Source: Sequoia sempervirens
Lineage: Eukaryota > Streptophyta > Pinopsida > Cupressales > Cupressaceae
Direction of reading: 5' to 3'
Length of the DNA: 64,000 nucleotides
Assembly (NCBI GenBank): GCA_007258455.2
Contig: VDFB02000001.1
Span: 17,728,162 to 17,792,161, forward strand
Shown: positions 25,039-36,603 of the stretch, piece by piece
Layout of the letters: every line of letters begins with the position of its first letter
Numbering within the stretch: position 1 is the first letter of the stretch
Program-made: the position numbers and the translations under genes
Notes under the pieces: generated by a model
Told to the model about the DNA's origin: nothing
Databases searched by the model: none
Seen by the model: only the letters and a program-made list of their open reading frames with translations

Positions 25039-25211
25039 TTTTTTCCAAGATCATAAATTAACCTATCCATCCATTAAAAATCATTACAATATTACAAAAT
25101 CTCAAGGTGAAAGTTGCAAAATTGACTCACCTCATAATACAACTTGTCATACACCACCTACTCACAAAGCTCATCCAATCACGAAGGTGTGTAATCCTCT
25201 CTACTTGGCAT

Positions 25212-25800
25212 TTTCTTCTCTCACTCATCACTCTCAAGCTAAAAGAAGGTAAATTGCAATAGTATGTTACCAATTACTGTATTTTACCTCTTTTAACCTA
25301 TTTTCATCACTTTTACTCATGCATTAACTTTGGGTTATTTTTCCTTAACAATTAATAAGGCATCTTTTCTTCAAATCAACATAACAGGAGCTAGGGAAAT
25401 CTATTTTTGACACCGTTTGATGGATTAGAATCATGATTCCACACCTGACATCATCAATCATCTATCGTTACATGGCATGGTACTTGGAAATTCTGACGAT
25501 ATGTTGTTTCTTATTTGATTTGGCTAGATTGCTACCTTGATTCCACCTCCATAAAAAAATCAGAATCAAGGGGGAGCATACATCTACCCTTGAATTGGAT
25601 TCCTAGGAGTTAGATAAAATTATTTTTTAACAATTAATGAATGTGTGTTGTAGGATGCAGTTCCTAATGATGTGGTTTTACAGATAGCTACACTAGGGGC
25701 TTCATTCTTCCATCTTTTGAATGAGTATCCTTTTATGTAATAAAGTGCAATGTTTACAGTCCTTTAGCTTACATATGCACATAGAGTCATATGGGCACTG
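25212..25800 (+). other. 3' untranslated region of element A
   Basis: Non-coding sequence between the antisense gene start and the polypurine tract. On the minus strand it would hold the promoter of the PMD gene; no clear TATA box at a convincing distance was identified. Confidence 0.4.
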
Positions 25801-25814
25801 AAGTGGGGGATAAA
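25801..25814 (+). promoter_or_regulatory. Polypurine tract of element A
   Basis: AAGTGGGGGATAAA lies directly before the TG of the 3' LTR at 25815, the expected primer for plus-strand cDNA synthesis. Confidence 0.75.
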
Positions 25815-25898
25815 TGTGACATAGAAAATCATACCCTCTTGAAAAAAGACTTAATTTCATGCCTAATTAAACCTACTTTGGAGTACCCTTATGCTATC
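25815..25898 (+). repeat. Truncated 3' LTR of element A (first 84 bp)
   Basis: It aligns to 12965-13048 without gaps, with 13 differences by eye, and ends in CTATC. In the 5' LTR the next bases are AATTCCTC; here TGTCTATG follows, the start of element B. CTATC is therefore the predicted target duplication of B. Confidence 0.8.
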
Positions 25899-27068
25899 TG
25901 TCTATGCATAAAATTGGTCATGTCTAATTAATCTTGACACTTAATTAAATATTTATTATTTAATTAATCTCTCTAAAAGTCCCCTACATATGATTTAATT
26001 TAATTATATTGTTTATTCACTTTATTCTTCTGCCATGATTAAATAAATTCACTTTATTTAATTATTTCACATTCATATTTGTACTTGATTAATTAAATAA
26101 ATACCCTTTGTTTATTTTAATTAATTATCACCTTTTGAATTTAATTAAGTCCTTTGATTTAATTAAAATTTAAATATTTCCTTCCTCCTATTCAAATCTT
26201 TCTTCTAATTAATTAAATATTTTATTTAATTAATTTCATCCACATGTCATTTCCTAAAAAATTAATTAAATATCTTTATTTAATTAAATCTCCATATCTT
26301 TTCAAATCATAATAAAATATTTTATTTAATTATGAAATCTTTTATTATTCTTCAAATCTTAATTCAATATTTTATTTAATTAAGAAAAATCTTCCATGTC
26401 ACCAATAAATAAATAATTCAATTTATAATTCATTATTTATCTTAAATCTTTCTAAAATCTCACAAAAAGATGATTTTTACAATTCATCTTTATCATCTCA
26501 TCTTATCTCTTCCACAAAAAAGGAAACAAATCTTGCTTTCTGGTTTTCTTCTATTTTTCTATCCAGTCTTCTCCATCTTCGACTGTTTGATCTTCCAAGA
26601 ATTTTCACAACCATTGATCACATCAGCCAATCAGAATCTCTCAAAAACTCCATAAATACCCCTATGAACCCGAGCATTGGTTACACATAGATATACATAC
26701 ATTAGAGCTTAATTGCATTCTAGAATTCTAGCATTCAAGCATTCCCATTATCAATTTTAGTATTTAGAGCATTTCATAATCTTACATTTCTAGTAATCAT
26801 AACACATTAATTGTTTCTTACCATAGCATGCATTTATCTTTAATCTTGTTCTCTAGGAAGACCATTTGTTGAGCCTAGCACAAGATCTAAGATCAAGCTG
26901 GAATCAACTAAAACACTGGAGATAGATGACAATGGAATGCCTTTGAAGCATAAATGAAGTTTTCATTTCTTTCCTTTATTTTATGCTTTGATTTAAAGTT
27001 TCATTGGTGTGATTGATTTGTTGTTTTTAAATCTACATTTATTTCATACATATAAAATCAATCACACA
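25899..27068 (+). repeat. 5' LTR of element B
   Basis: The left edge is where similarity to element A's LTR ends (TGTCTATGCATAAAATTGG). The right edge is placed at ...ATCACACA, five bases before the primer-binding site; 27066 is an alternative. Long TTAATTAAATA-type runs dominate. A CCAAT box (GCCAATCAG, 26626-26634) precedes the TATA box. Confidence 0.7.
26650..26658 (+). promoter_or_regulatory. TATA box of element B LTR
   Basis: CCATAAATA lies about 20 bp behind the CCAAT box and about 420 bp before the LTR end, a plausible U3/R boundary. Confidence 0.5.
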
Positions 27069-27072
27069 TTTT

Positions 27073-27087
27073 TGGTGCCCACTGTGG
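27073..27087 (+). promoter_or_regulatory. Primer-binding site of element B
   Basis: TGGTGCCCACTGTGG follows the LTR by four bases. The initial TGG pairs with the CCA end of a tRNA, and the TGGTGCCCAC-type sequence is common in plant gypsy elements. I do not assign the tRNA. Confidence 0.75.
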
Positions 27088-29313
27088 TGCCCTTTCCCCA
27101 TTTTTGACATTTACTTGTAGGTTTTTTAACAAGATTTCTCGTTATAGAATTCAGATTTTTGAAAAAATCTACGTTTTAGCGCATACGTAGCTTTCTTTAG
27201 TGCATCCAAGATTTTTAACAGCACTTTTGAAGGTCTTTTAGTGCATCCAAGAACTATTTCAGCACATATAGGGAACATAAAAATGCTTATAAGGAACAAA
27301 GTGGTGCATATACTTAGTTTACTTCATTAAAATTTTGTAAAACTTGCATTTCTTTTAGCGCATTTAGGATTTCTTCTGGCACATTTAAGGTTTTTTGCAG
27401 TGCATTTACTGTCTATTTTAGAACATTGTCTATTTATTTGAGTGCTTTTGTTTGATCTTTTAGTGCATATATGGTGTAACTAAACAAAGTTATGATTCTG
27501 ACGCCTTCTACAGACAAATATTTTTCTAGCATAAAAAGAACCAATCTAGGATAGTGACATTTGATTTTAAAAGGAAGCAACCCTAGGGTAGACATGTCCA
27601 TTAAAATGAAGCAATCTAGGATAGTCACCACACATTGATTTTTCTAGTTAAAATGAATCCCATGCTTGTTGTGAAGCAACATCTTCACATAGATTAAATC
27701 ATTGTCATTTGAGCTCTAAAAAGAATAGTGTCTACTTTGTCTATGGCAATAGGTCTATGCTCTCCCCTTAACTCGGTGATCATAATACCAAACTTTCCTT
27801 TTCAATTTTTGTAATTTAATGCTTTATTACATCCTGTATAGGGCCTACTCTTGTGGAAAAAAGTATTCACCCAAGAGGAACAACCCAAGTGGGTTCAAGC
27901 CAAAGCCAGGCTATTCCACCCCACTATAAAATTTAAAGAAAATCTAGGGAAACCCACTTTTTCTAGTAGTGATCATGATAACCATCCCCAAAGCCTTTTT
28001 TCTAAAGGTTGGGAGGTCTCATGAGGGATTTTATTATTGTCGCACTAAACGAAAACCCTTACTATGAACCTAGTGTAGTAGCCAACCGTGTTAGTTTCTA
28101 AATATCCTAATAATCATAGTGCGGGGAGGGAAGAATCTTCCCCTAAGACACTCACCATATAACTGCCAAGGAACGTTTACTCAGGGGATTTGGTATCCAC
28201 TTTCGTCACTGTGAGTATGTGCCTAGAAAAGAAAAAAACACAGGTGCCCCTTCGAGGGTGACACAACTGTGTGAGCGGATGTACTTCTAAGATGTGGGTT
28301 GTGTTTATTATGATGACCTACTTGAGTACTAAGAGTGAGTCTGCCTAAATTGTCTATTATGTGTGAAACCTGTGAAAACACTTTTTGAAAAAATATTTTT
28401 GAATATACACTTGATGTTTAGTATCGGGCTTAAAAACAACTATTTTTAGAGTGTTTGTTGTGTTTTCAATCACACTAATTCAAATAAAAGATCATCCAAA
28501 ATGAACATGCAAAATTTCAGTTGAAACTACTCGAAACTATTCAGAAAACTGCTTTGGAAAATTGTTTTAGTGCATCTAGGGGATATCTTAGTGCATATAG
28601 GGTCTGTTCTAGTGCATTCACTAGTTAGTTAAGAACATTTAGATTTTGTTCCAGTGCATAGGTTGGATATTCTGTGAACAGTTTTTTCCACTATCAAAGC
28701 ATTTTTTTGTAGCAAATATAGGACATAGAGTGGCACATCTGAGGTCTGTTGTAGTGCATTTGACTGTTTCTCTGGCGCATATGCCTATTTCTACAATGCA
28801 TCAAGGGTATAGAGTATCACATTTGTCACTTTTCAGGATTATTACTTTTGATAGATCTGAGTTTATAACATCTTCAGTCTAGTAGCCTTTTGACATTTTT
28901 CTCAAGCTTAGAGAGTGGAAATCAGCCAAATTTTTCAAGAAATCAATTGCTAATAGGATCAAGAAACCTAAGAAACATTTAGGTTACAAGAAAACCTTGC
29001 AACGCAATTTTTTTTTTATAAAATTCCAAGCATCTTACTCCATTATTGTATGTTTCTCCATAGATACCAAGATTTTGCTAGGGGATTTACTGATGAATAC
29101 GTTGTAGAGCCTTTATATTCACGAGCCTATTTTTAGAGAAGAGCTCTATCAAAATGACACAATCACAATCAACCTCTCAACTTCAATTATCTACCACAAC
29201 CTTCTATTGAATATTCAACACATCCCAGTCAAATCCTTCAGTAAGTTTAATTAGGCTATTTGATACGATTATCATTCTTCAAAAACAAGGATTGAATCTT
29301 AAAAGGGCACCTT
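27088..29313 (+). other. Leader of element B with two TTTTAGTGCAT clusters
   Basis: No gene. At about 27175-27480 and 28560-28830 the word TTTTAGTGCAT and variants (AGCGCAT, GGCACAT, AGTGCATATAGG) recur every ~25-40 bp. Between them, about 27840-28100, lies a block (CACCCAAG, AAACGAAAACCC, GTAGCCAACC) with a counterpart in element C at 51385-51640. Confidence 0.6.
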
Positions 29314-31247
29314 TTGAACAAATTTCTGATTATTGATTCAACTTCCCCAACAGGATTTTGTATCATTCATCATTGGAAGCCACAATCAAGAGTTAGGAAC
29401 ATCTTTGATCATATCATAAGATTTTCATCTTATCAAATCAAGAAATCATCACTTTCGCACGTATCAAACTATGATCTAAGTCTAGAAAAATATTTCAAAA
29501 TCATGTATATTTTTACAATATCTCAATACAATAAGTTGAAAGAGGATATTCAACAAGAAGATCATATTCAAAGAACTCAAGAAGGTGGTGAGAGTAGTAA
29601 TCTCCTTTATAGTGTGAATCATAATCCCCTTTTTAACAAAATGGGTGAAAGAGAGAAAAATTCATTCCCTTTCAATAGAGACATGAGCATAACTCCTATG
29701 GATAGTGATGATGAACAAGATGAAGAACATTACCTTAGAGAAGCTGAGCAAGATCCCAAAATTCACAAAGCTTTAGAAAATATTTTAGAGTGCAACAAAG
29801 AAAAATATTTTCTATATCTAGCTGACAAAGGAGCTAAATTGCCTCATGATTTTGATACTGAAAACATAAAGAATAATCCTTAGGAAACACCCTTGTCTGA
29901 TATTAGTGCCTTGTCATAATAGATTAAATCACTACAATGACAAATTAAAGATCTAAAAGGGGGAGCCACAACAAAGACATATGCTCTTGATGACATCTAT
30001 CCTTACCCTTTTGACTGACGTCTCAACATGATCCCATTTCCCCAACATTGTGAAATCCCAAAGTTGGATCATTATAATGGGAAATCAAATCCAATTGATC
30101 ATATCAAAGACTTCTAAAATATGACTTTAGAGTTTTCCCATTAGGACACGTACTTGATGCATTTGTTTCATAGGAGTCTTGGAGGCCAATCTATGGAATG
30201 ACTATCGAAGATCACACCACCTATCAAGACATTTGATTAATTGATTAACAAGTTCATATCACAATATTCCTACAACATACAACATCAAATAACCATGATT
30301 GATCTATGCAAGGCTCAACAGAAACTTGGTGAACCATTCATTACATTTCTTTAGAGATGGAGAAGATTATTTTCTAGATACCCATGTCATGTTCCTGAAA
30401 AAGGAAAACATCACCACTCTCATAATAGCTTGGATCAAGAGATGAGCTATTGTCTTAATCTTCATTGTCCTCCCTCTTTTCAAAAATTGATTGAAAGTTC
30501 CATCACCATTGAAAGTGCCTTGGTCCAAAGAGGAATAATAAAACTTGATAAGGATAATCCTAGCTCGTCAAATCACCACAATGACAAATCTAAGTTTTGG
30601 ACTCACAACAAAAACATGGTGAATAATGGTGTTACAAATGCAAACCACATCTCAACTAAGCCTTTTTTTCTTAGTGCTCCAAGTGCTCCTTGCAACAATA
30701 ACTATAACAATGTCAATCAGTCACAAATCAAGGAAATAATCATCCTCCTCCTCGAAATAACGTGAATCAAAATCCTACTCCCAATCAAGGGAATGCCATC
30801 AATCAAGGTTACCACGGAAACAATAATAATGACAATACCTTAGGAAATACCCCAAAAAAAAATCCACAATGATCTTCATTCTTCTCTAGTATAACTTTTA
30901 CTCCATTGGGTCAATCCTTAGAATCTTCATTCAAAGAATTGGTGGCTAAAAATTTTCTTACTTTGTCGCCTCAATGAAATTTTGAACCTAGTGTGAAGCC
31001 TCCATCATTGAATGATGCATACTATTGTGATTATCATTGGTGCAAGGGCCATCGCATGAATAATTGTCAAGCCCTAAAAAATAAAGTCCAAGACTTAATT
31101 GAAAATGGCACCATCACAATAGAAAGACACCAACAATCAAACAAAGACCACCAATCATTTCACAACCCTTTTCCCAACTATCAAAAGGGTGAGTCTTCCA
31201 GAAAAAGTGTGAATTATATCAATGAAAATATAACCAACCATATCTAA
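29314..31247 (+). pseudogene. Element B gag
   Basis: The first open part (29314-29883) is acidic near its end (DSDDEQDEEHYL); translation more likely starts inside it, since the first ~60 codons show no gag similarity. The capsid-like region at 29990-30560 contains PKLDHYNGKSNPIDHIKDF, RYPCHVPEKGK and LHCPPSFQKLIESSITIESA, interrupted by stops. At 31020-31110 the nucleocapsid-type motif YCDYHWCKGHRMNNC, followed by LKNKVQDLIENG, is typical of Tat/Athila-like gag. At least one frame change separates the halves. Gag would form the cytoplasmic particle that packages the RNA. Confidence 0.8.
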
Positions 31248-31399
31248 ACTGATGATGAGCGGGTCAATGTTATAAAAGTTAAGGAAAGAATGGAATATAG
31301 AGAAGTCAACACAACAACAAGGGCACAAGATAAAGTTGTCTTAAGGGCACCTCTTCAAAAACCGCTATGCCCCTACCTCAACATCAATATGAATTAGCC

Positions 31400-32105
31400 A
31401 ACAAACTTGGAAAAAATCCTACTTAGATTTATATCTTAGAACTCCTAACGATTTCCCCAACACAAGGAAATTCTAGAAAAGGCCCTTGTTGAAACAACTG
31501 TATCCACCGATCTGGATATGGACCACTTTCAAGCCATGGTGGGAAATTTGTCCTCACCCACATGCCTTTCATTCTTTGAAAATGATGGCATTTCCATGAC
31601 ACATCCCCATAACTCACCGCTATACTTAGAAGTCATGATCCACAAGTTTCGTGTAAGACGTGTACTAATAGATGGAGGTGCTAGTTTGAACATATGTAAT
31701 ATGAAGTTAGTTCAGGCTTTAGGATTTTTTTAGGACTCTATTGATACCAAAAGAAAGATTACTATTAAAGCCTATGATGATGAGGAAAGAGCGTCCAAGG
31801 GTTTAATAATGTTACCAGTCAGAGTGGGACCTATTATCAAGAATACTTTCTGTCAAGTATTAGATGGTTATCTTGCATACAACATCTTGTTGGGTCATCC
31901 TTGGATCCACAAAATGCAAGCTGTTCCATGCATATATTATCAATGTCTTAAGTTTCCTTATGACAAACAAGAGATCACAATACCAATTGATAATTTGAAT
32001 AGTCAGACTTGTGCCAACATCAAAGCTAGTCAAGATACTTTGGTTCCCAACAATCGAGAAGCTCTTGTTGGTACTTCTCCCAAAATTGATACACAAATCA
32101 ATTAG
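31400..32105 (+). pseudogene. Element B retropepsin (aspartic protease)
   Basis: The active-site block VLIDGGASLNIC lies near 31662 with the catalytic Asp intact (DGG variant). The second half shows LPVRVGPIIKNTFCQVLDG and YNILLGHPWIHKMQAVP (31809-31935). A stop at 31731 and another at 32103 break the frame. The protein continues towards the G-patch in the same frame. Confidence 0.85.
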
Positions 32106-32315
32106 CTAACCAAAATATTTGACAAGCAACTATGGTTCAAAGATTATAGAGTAGGGGAGTACTCTCTCTGTCTTGCTAATCTACTGACATCACCTTGGTC
32201 ATATGGACAACCTTCTATCACACAACAACAGATATTTATAGAATCAGCATCAATGCAACCACCAACAAAGACAAATACAAAGTTTAATGGAAAATTTATC
32301 AAATAAAAATTCCCC

Positions 32316-33185
32316 ATGGAAGATTCTAAGGATAGAGAAGTTCTAAGTTGGCTCTATAAAGATGAAGATGAAACAGTTCTCAATGTTAAACTACCAACTG
32401 ATCAATATGGTAAAGGATACTCAATCATCCAAAAGATGGGCTATGATGGTAGTGGTCCTATTGGAAAGAGAAAAAAAGGAGTAGTTGAGCTTATTCACCG
32501 TCTAGGACTTGTTGCAAAAGATAAAATAGGTCTAGGCTATGATACTAACTCAAAAGAAATAACATCCAAATGGTTGCATGATACTATCCTCACATTGCAA
32601 GAAGGTTTTGATACAAGAGAAGCATGTTTGATAGCAATTCAAAATTTTATGGATCATAACTCTGACACTAACTCTGATGAATATGAATGGGACACCATCC
32701 ACAATGATGAGTTCTGGAGGGACAAAAAGTTTGATGTGGTACATAAGTATACCCCAACTCTAATCGAAGGTGAAGGGTCAGGGTCCCAACCGCAAGAATC
32801 TAAACTACAAGGTGACTATGATTCTAGTGATATCGAGTCAAATTTAATCAAGCAAGACTATCGTGAGAACATTACTATCATTGATCTTCATCATACCTTG
32901 GATCCTATAGACAACTCTGTTATGACAATAACCATAGCTGATTTCATGCAACCCGATGATTTCCTAGCTTTGATCCATCCCAATCTCATTGATTGGGATT
33001 CATCCGGACCTATCGATATGCCTATGTTTCCAAGTGATGAATCTATCGTGAACTTCCTTTCCACAGACAACACAAATGATTGTTCCACTAGCAATTTTCA
33101 GCATACAGTCTATAATGAAGAGAGTGTCAAGTCTCCTAGCTGCAAAATAAAAAATCAAAAAGAAAGATCTAATGGTGAAAACTAG
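32316..33185 (+). pseudogene. Element B G-patch domain and pol linker
   Basis: Residues about 29-65 form a G-patch: GKGYSIIQKMGYDGSGPIGK followed by KKGVVELIHRLG and KIGLGY. G-patch domains bind nucleic acid or helicase partners and occur behind the protease in some retroviruses and plant gypsy elements. The rest is an acidic, Asp/Ser-rich linker without recognised domains, ending about 200 bp before RT in the same frame. It is the longest uninterrupted piece of element B. Confidence 0.8.
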
Positions 33186-33386
33186 AATATGGTAGTGTTA
33201 GATCAAATAAAAGATAAAACAAAGAGCATGTTAGATGGTGAAAACCTTTTTAAGGCACCAAATGATGGGATACTTAAAACTATACTGGAGCATTATCATG
33301 AGCGATCACCTATCTTAATTGAGCCTACAAAATAAGTTTATCTTGAAACTACAACAAAACCAAGGATCCTACAGTTAGCTACATTA

Positions 33387-34260
33387 ATGACAGATAAAGA
33401 AGTACCCGTGTTCATGAAATTTCTCAGAGAAAATCAAGTCAACTTTGCTTGGTCTTATGCAGACATGCCAGGTTTTGATCTTGATCCTATAATGCATGAC
33501 TTGTCCATCAAACTAGGAGTTAAACCTATGAAACAAAAACTTAGAAAGATTCATCCTCATGTTGCACTACTGGATAAAGAAGAACTCTGAAAACTCCTTG
33601 ATGTGGTATTTATAAGATTGATCGACTATGTAGAATGGATCTCCAACATTGTTTATGTGTCCAAGCCCAACAAAAGTGTCAGAGTGTGCACATATTTCAG
33701 AGATCTTAATAAACCATGTCCTAAGGATGACTTCCCACTTCCAAACATCAATACTATAGTTGATCTAACCGCTGACCATGCCATGTATTCACTAATGGAT
33801 GGTTTTTTTGGTTACAACCAAATCAATATTACAATTGAAGACCAGGAAAAGACAACGTTTACATGTCCATGGGGGACTTATTTCTGGAATGTCATGCCTT
33901 TCGATCTAAAAAATGTTGGGGCTACATATCAAAGGGCTATGACTACAATTTTTCATGACATGATGTATACATTCATGGAAGATTATGTAGACGATATATT
34001 GGAAAAGTCATACACAAGAGAAGGACATCTTGAAATATTATTCAAAATATTTACAAGGTTGGAAAAATTCAAAGTTTGCCTCAACCCCAAGAAATGCATT
34101 TTTTTGGGTCAGATCTGGAAAGCTCTTGGGATACATAGTATCAGCAAAAGGAATTGAAGTAGATCCTACCAAGGTACAGACAATCATGGAAATGACTCCA
34201 CCAAGGAATATTAGTCAGTTGAGGTCATTACAGGGATGACTTCAATCGATACAAAGGTTC
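33387..34260 (+). pseudogene. Element B reverse transcriptase
   Basis: The blocks are in order: FAWSYADMPGFDLDPIMHD, KQKLRKIHPHVAL, VFIRLIDYVEWISNIV, DLNKPCPKDDFPLPNINTIV, YSLMDGFFGYNQI and NVGATYQRAMTTIFHDM. The catalytic YVDD is intact at 33984-33995. A stop lies at 33588-33590 and a frameshift near 34110, after which GKLLGYIVSAKGIEVDPTKV continues in another frame. Better preserved than the RT of element A. Confidence 0.9.
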
Positions 34261-34850
34261 ATTGCACAACTAGCAGATAAGAACCTACCTTTCAAATATC
34301 TATTGCATAAGAATGTTCCTTTCAAATGGGATGATAAGTGTGAAATGGATTTTCAAAAAATCAAGAAATTCCTAATGAACTCACCAGTTCTAGTACCATC
34401 AAATCCGAACAAACCAGTAATCATATATATTGCTGCAAAAGAGACATCTTTGGGGGCATTATTAGCACAAGAGGATTCTACAGGAAAGGAACGTGCAATT
34501 TATTACATCAACCGAACGCTAACAGGTCATGAAATCAACTAAACTTTTATTGAGAAAGCTTGTCTAGCAATGGTCTTTGCCTCACAAAAGTTCTAACACT
34601 ACATGTTAACTCATACAATCAATCTTGTTGCAAAGATTGATCCACTCAAGTATTTGCTAAGCAAGGCTACATTGACAGGAAGGCTCCTAGAATGGGTTAT
34701 GATCCTGAACGAGTTTGACATCCATTATGTTGATGGCAAAGAAATCAAAGGACAAGTTATCATTGATGAATTTGTTGAAGCACCACTACAAGCAGAACAT
34801 CCCATGCACATTGAATTTTGAGATGTTGATGTCTTCACTGTAGAATCCAA
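34261..34850 (+). pseudogene. Element B first RNase H
   Basis: FKWDDKCEMDFQKIKKFLMN, VIIYIAAKETSLGALLAQED and AIYYINRTLTGHEIN identify the domain attached to RT. The first acid in the IYIAA block appears substituted, since a D is usual. Two stops (34540, 34819) and a broken segment between 34543 and 34602 interrupt it. LLEWVMILNEFDIHYVDGKE near 34690 closes the domain. Confidence 0.85.
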
Positions 34851-35330
34851 ACAACCATGGTCATTATATTTTGATGGTTCTTTTACTCAACACGGATCGG
34901 GGGAAAGTATACTCTTTGTCACTCCTCAAGGACATACCATTCATCAGTCATATAGGCTAATTTTTCCATGCACTAACATAATTGAATATGAAGCTTTAAA
35001 TATTGGGTGCAAGATCACACTAGAATGGAGGATCACAGAAGTACAAGTTCATTGCAACTTGTAGTTAGTCATTAATTAGATCAATAATGATTATTAGACC
35101 AAACATGAAAAACTATTGACATATAAGAAAATGGTTGACGATTTCAAGAAGTGCTTCGTGGATATCAAGTTCATACAAATTCCAAGATTTGATAAAAAGG
35201 CAGCTCCCACCATGGCCATGATTTCATCATTGTTGCAACTCCTAGAAAATTAGACTCGCTATGAATTTATGGTGGAACAATCATTTACACCTACCTATGA
35301 CACACCTGAAGGCCAAATCATCTACCACTT
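34851..35330 (+). pseudogene. Element B second (Tat-type) RNase H
   Basis: PWSLYFDGSFTQHGSG supplies the first catalytic Asp, and NIIEYEALNIG the Glu. The third block reads HCN where GDS is expected, so that Asp is lost. Four in-frame stops follow between 35060 and 35260. With element A it shows the family arrangement RT, RNase H, second RNase H, integrase. Confidence 0.75.
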
Positions 35331-36603
35331 AGTAGGATTCAATTAAACCCTAGTATGGCAAGATCTATGCCTACCTAAAAGATGACATTTTACCACCTGA
35401 ATTATCTCATAACCAAAAGTGCAACTTTATCCCACAATCCTCTCACTATAATCTTATCGCTGACATCCTTTATTGTCGTGGTCTTGATTGTGCTTTACTT
35501 TGATGTCTTGAACATGATGAATTTGACAAGGCTTTACAAGAAGTTCATGGTGGCATTTTTGGTACTCATTCAAGTGGACTGACCTTATCCAAGAAATTGA
35601 TTAGAATGGGTTACTACTGGCCTACAACAAAGAGGGAATCATTCACCTTTGTGAAGAAATATGCTAAATGCTAGATTCATGGGAATCTCAACCATGCTCC
35701 TGCAAAAGAACTTCACCCATTCATGCAAACCTGGCCATTCTTTGAATGGGGGTTAGATCTAGTCAGCAAGATTCATCCTTCATCATGAAATGTACACAAA
35801 TTCATCATCACAACAACAAAGTACTTTACCAAGTGGATTGAGGTAGTACCTCTCACTATGTTTACTGGAAAACAAATCTCATCGTTCATACTCAACAATC
35901 TCATTTGTTGGTATGGCATTCCCAACTCCATCATCACAGATAATGGATGACCATTCAAAAATTAGGATGTTGATAAACTTTGTGAGAGATTCCATATTGA
36001 ATACAAATATTCAAGACCTTATTATCCACAAGGGAATGGCCAATCAGAAGTCTCAAACAAAACAATACTAAAAATCATGAAGAAGACTTTGAATAATTTA
36101 GGGAAAGATTGGCATGTTCAACTCAATCCCACATTATGGGCCTACAAAACTACCATTAGAAAAAAAATGGGAGCAACACCATATGCTCTTGTCTATGGAG
36201 TAGAAGCCAATTTTCTACTAGAGGTTGAGATTCCATCACTAAGGGTATCATTGAAGGGTCTCACAATAGATGATGACTACCGAGTTTCTTGATTGCAAGA
36301 GCTGTAACTCCTTGATTAGAAGAGACAACAAGCAGCTGATCATTTGAAAGCATATCAATAGATGATGTCTCGTAGCTATAATCATAGAGTCAATCCATGT
36401 ACCTTTTAGGTTGGTGATCTTTGTGTGAAGAAGAACACATGCAACCAGCAAGACAGAGAAGAAAGGTAAGTTTCAACACAATTGGCTAGGTCCATACGTG
36501 GTCATCACAGTATATGGTTTAGGAGCATACAAGTTGTCAGCGCCAGAAGGTGACCTATTTAACAAACCCATCAATAACATGCACCTTAATAGGTATTGTT
36601 TCT
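35331..36603 (+). pseudogene. Element B integrase
   Basis: Reading in frame 2 from about 35381, the zinc-binding region gives HGGIFGTHSSG and, after a stop, KKYAKC with the last Cys lost. The core retains the first Asp (WGLDLVSKIH), the second (SIITDNG, followed by a stop at about 35947) and the Glu (GNGQSEVSNK near 36040). The open segment 36077-36292 shows WAYKTTIRKKMGATPYALVY. The C-terminal part (GPYVVITVYGLGAYKLSAPE, NRYCF) ends at a TGA at 36601-36603. Confidence 0.85.

Larger units (their letters stand above)
21891..25211 (-). pseudogene. Antisense plant-mobile-domain (PMD/MAIN-like) gene of element A
   Basis: Read on the minus strand, a Met at 25211 (MPSREDYTPS) is followed by a splice-donor-like GTGAGT at 25130-25125, a repeat-bearing AT-rich stretch and an acceptor-like TTTTCTTAG ending at 24720. 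The PMD core follows: GFTDNRHLFGIFD, WDADTYTFHLP, EEMTITLKDVHRIL (24515-24720), then HYILAYLYYDLGRFL further down. The tail near 22600 is strongly acidic (DEEEDYEDEYYEEE). Stops and frameshifts abound, and a DNA transposon sits at 22984-23740. PMD proteins occur as host genes (MAIN/MAIL) and as cargo of gypsy and MULE elements; location and orientation fit a Tat antisense ORF. Confidence 0.75.
12965..25898 (+). mobile_element. Element A: Tat-like Ty3/gypsy retrotransposon, interrupted in its 3' LTR
   Basis: Order: 5' LTR, acidic-repeat ORF, protease, G-patch, RT, RNase H, second RNase H, integrase, antisense PMD gene, polypurine tract, start of the 3' LTR. The 3' LTR begins at 25815 with the same bases as 12965 (TGTGACATAGAAAAT) and breaks off after CTATC at 25898, where element B begins. 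13 differences in 84 aligned bases make it the oldest datable member of the nest. RT-RNase H followed by a second RNase H is characteristic of the Tat branch. The rest of its 3' LTR should lie beyond the window. Confidence 0.85.
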
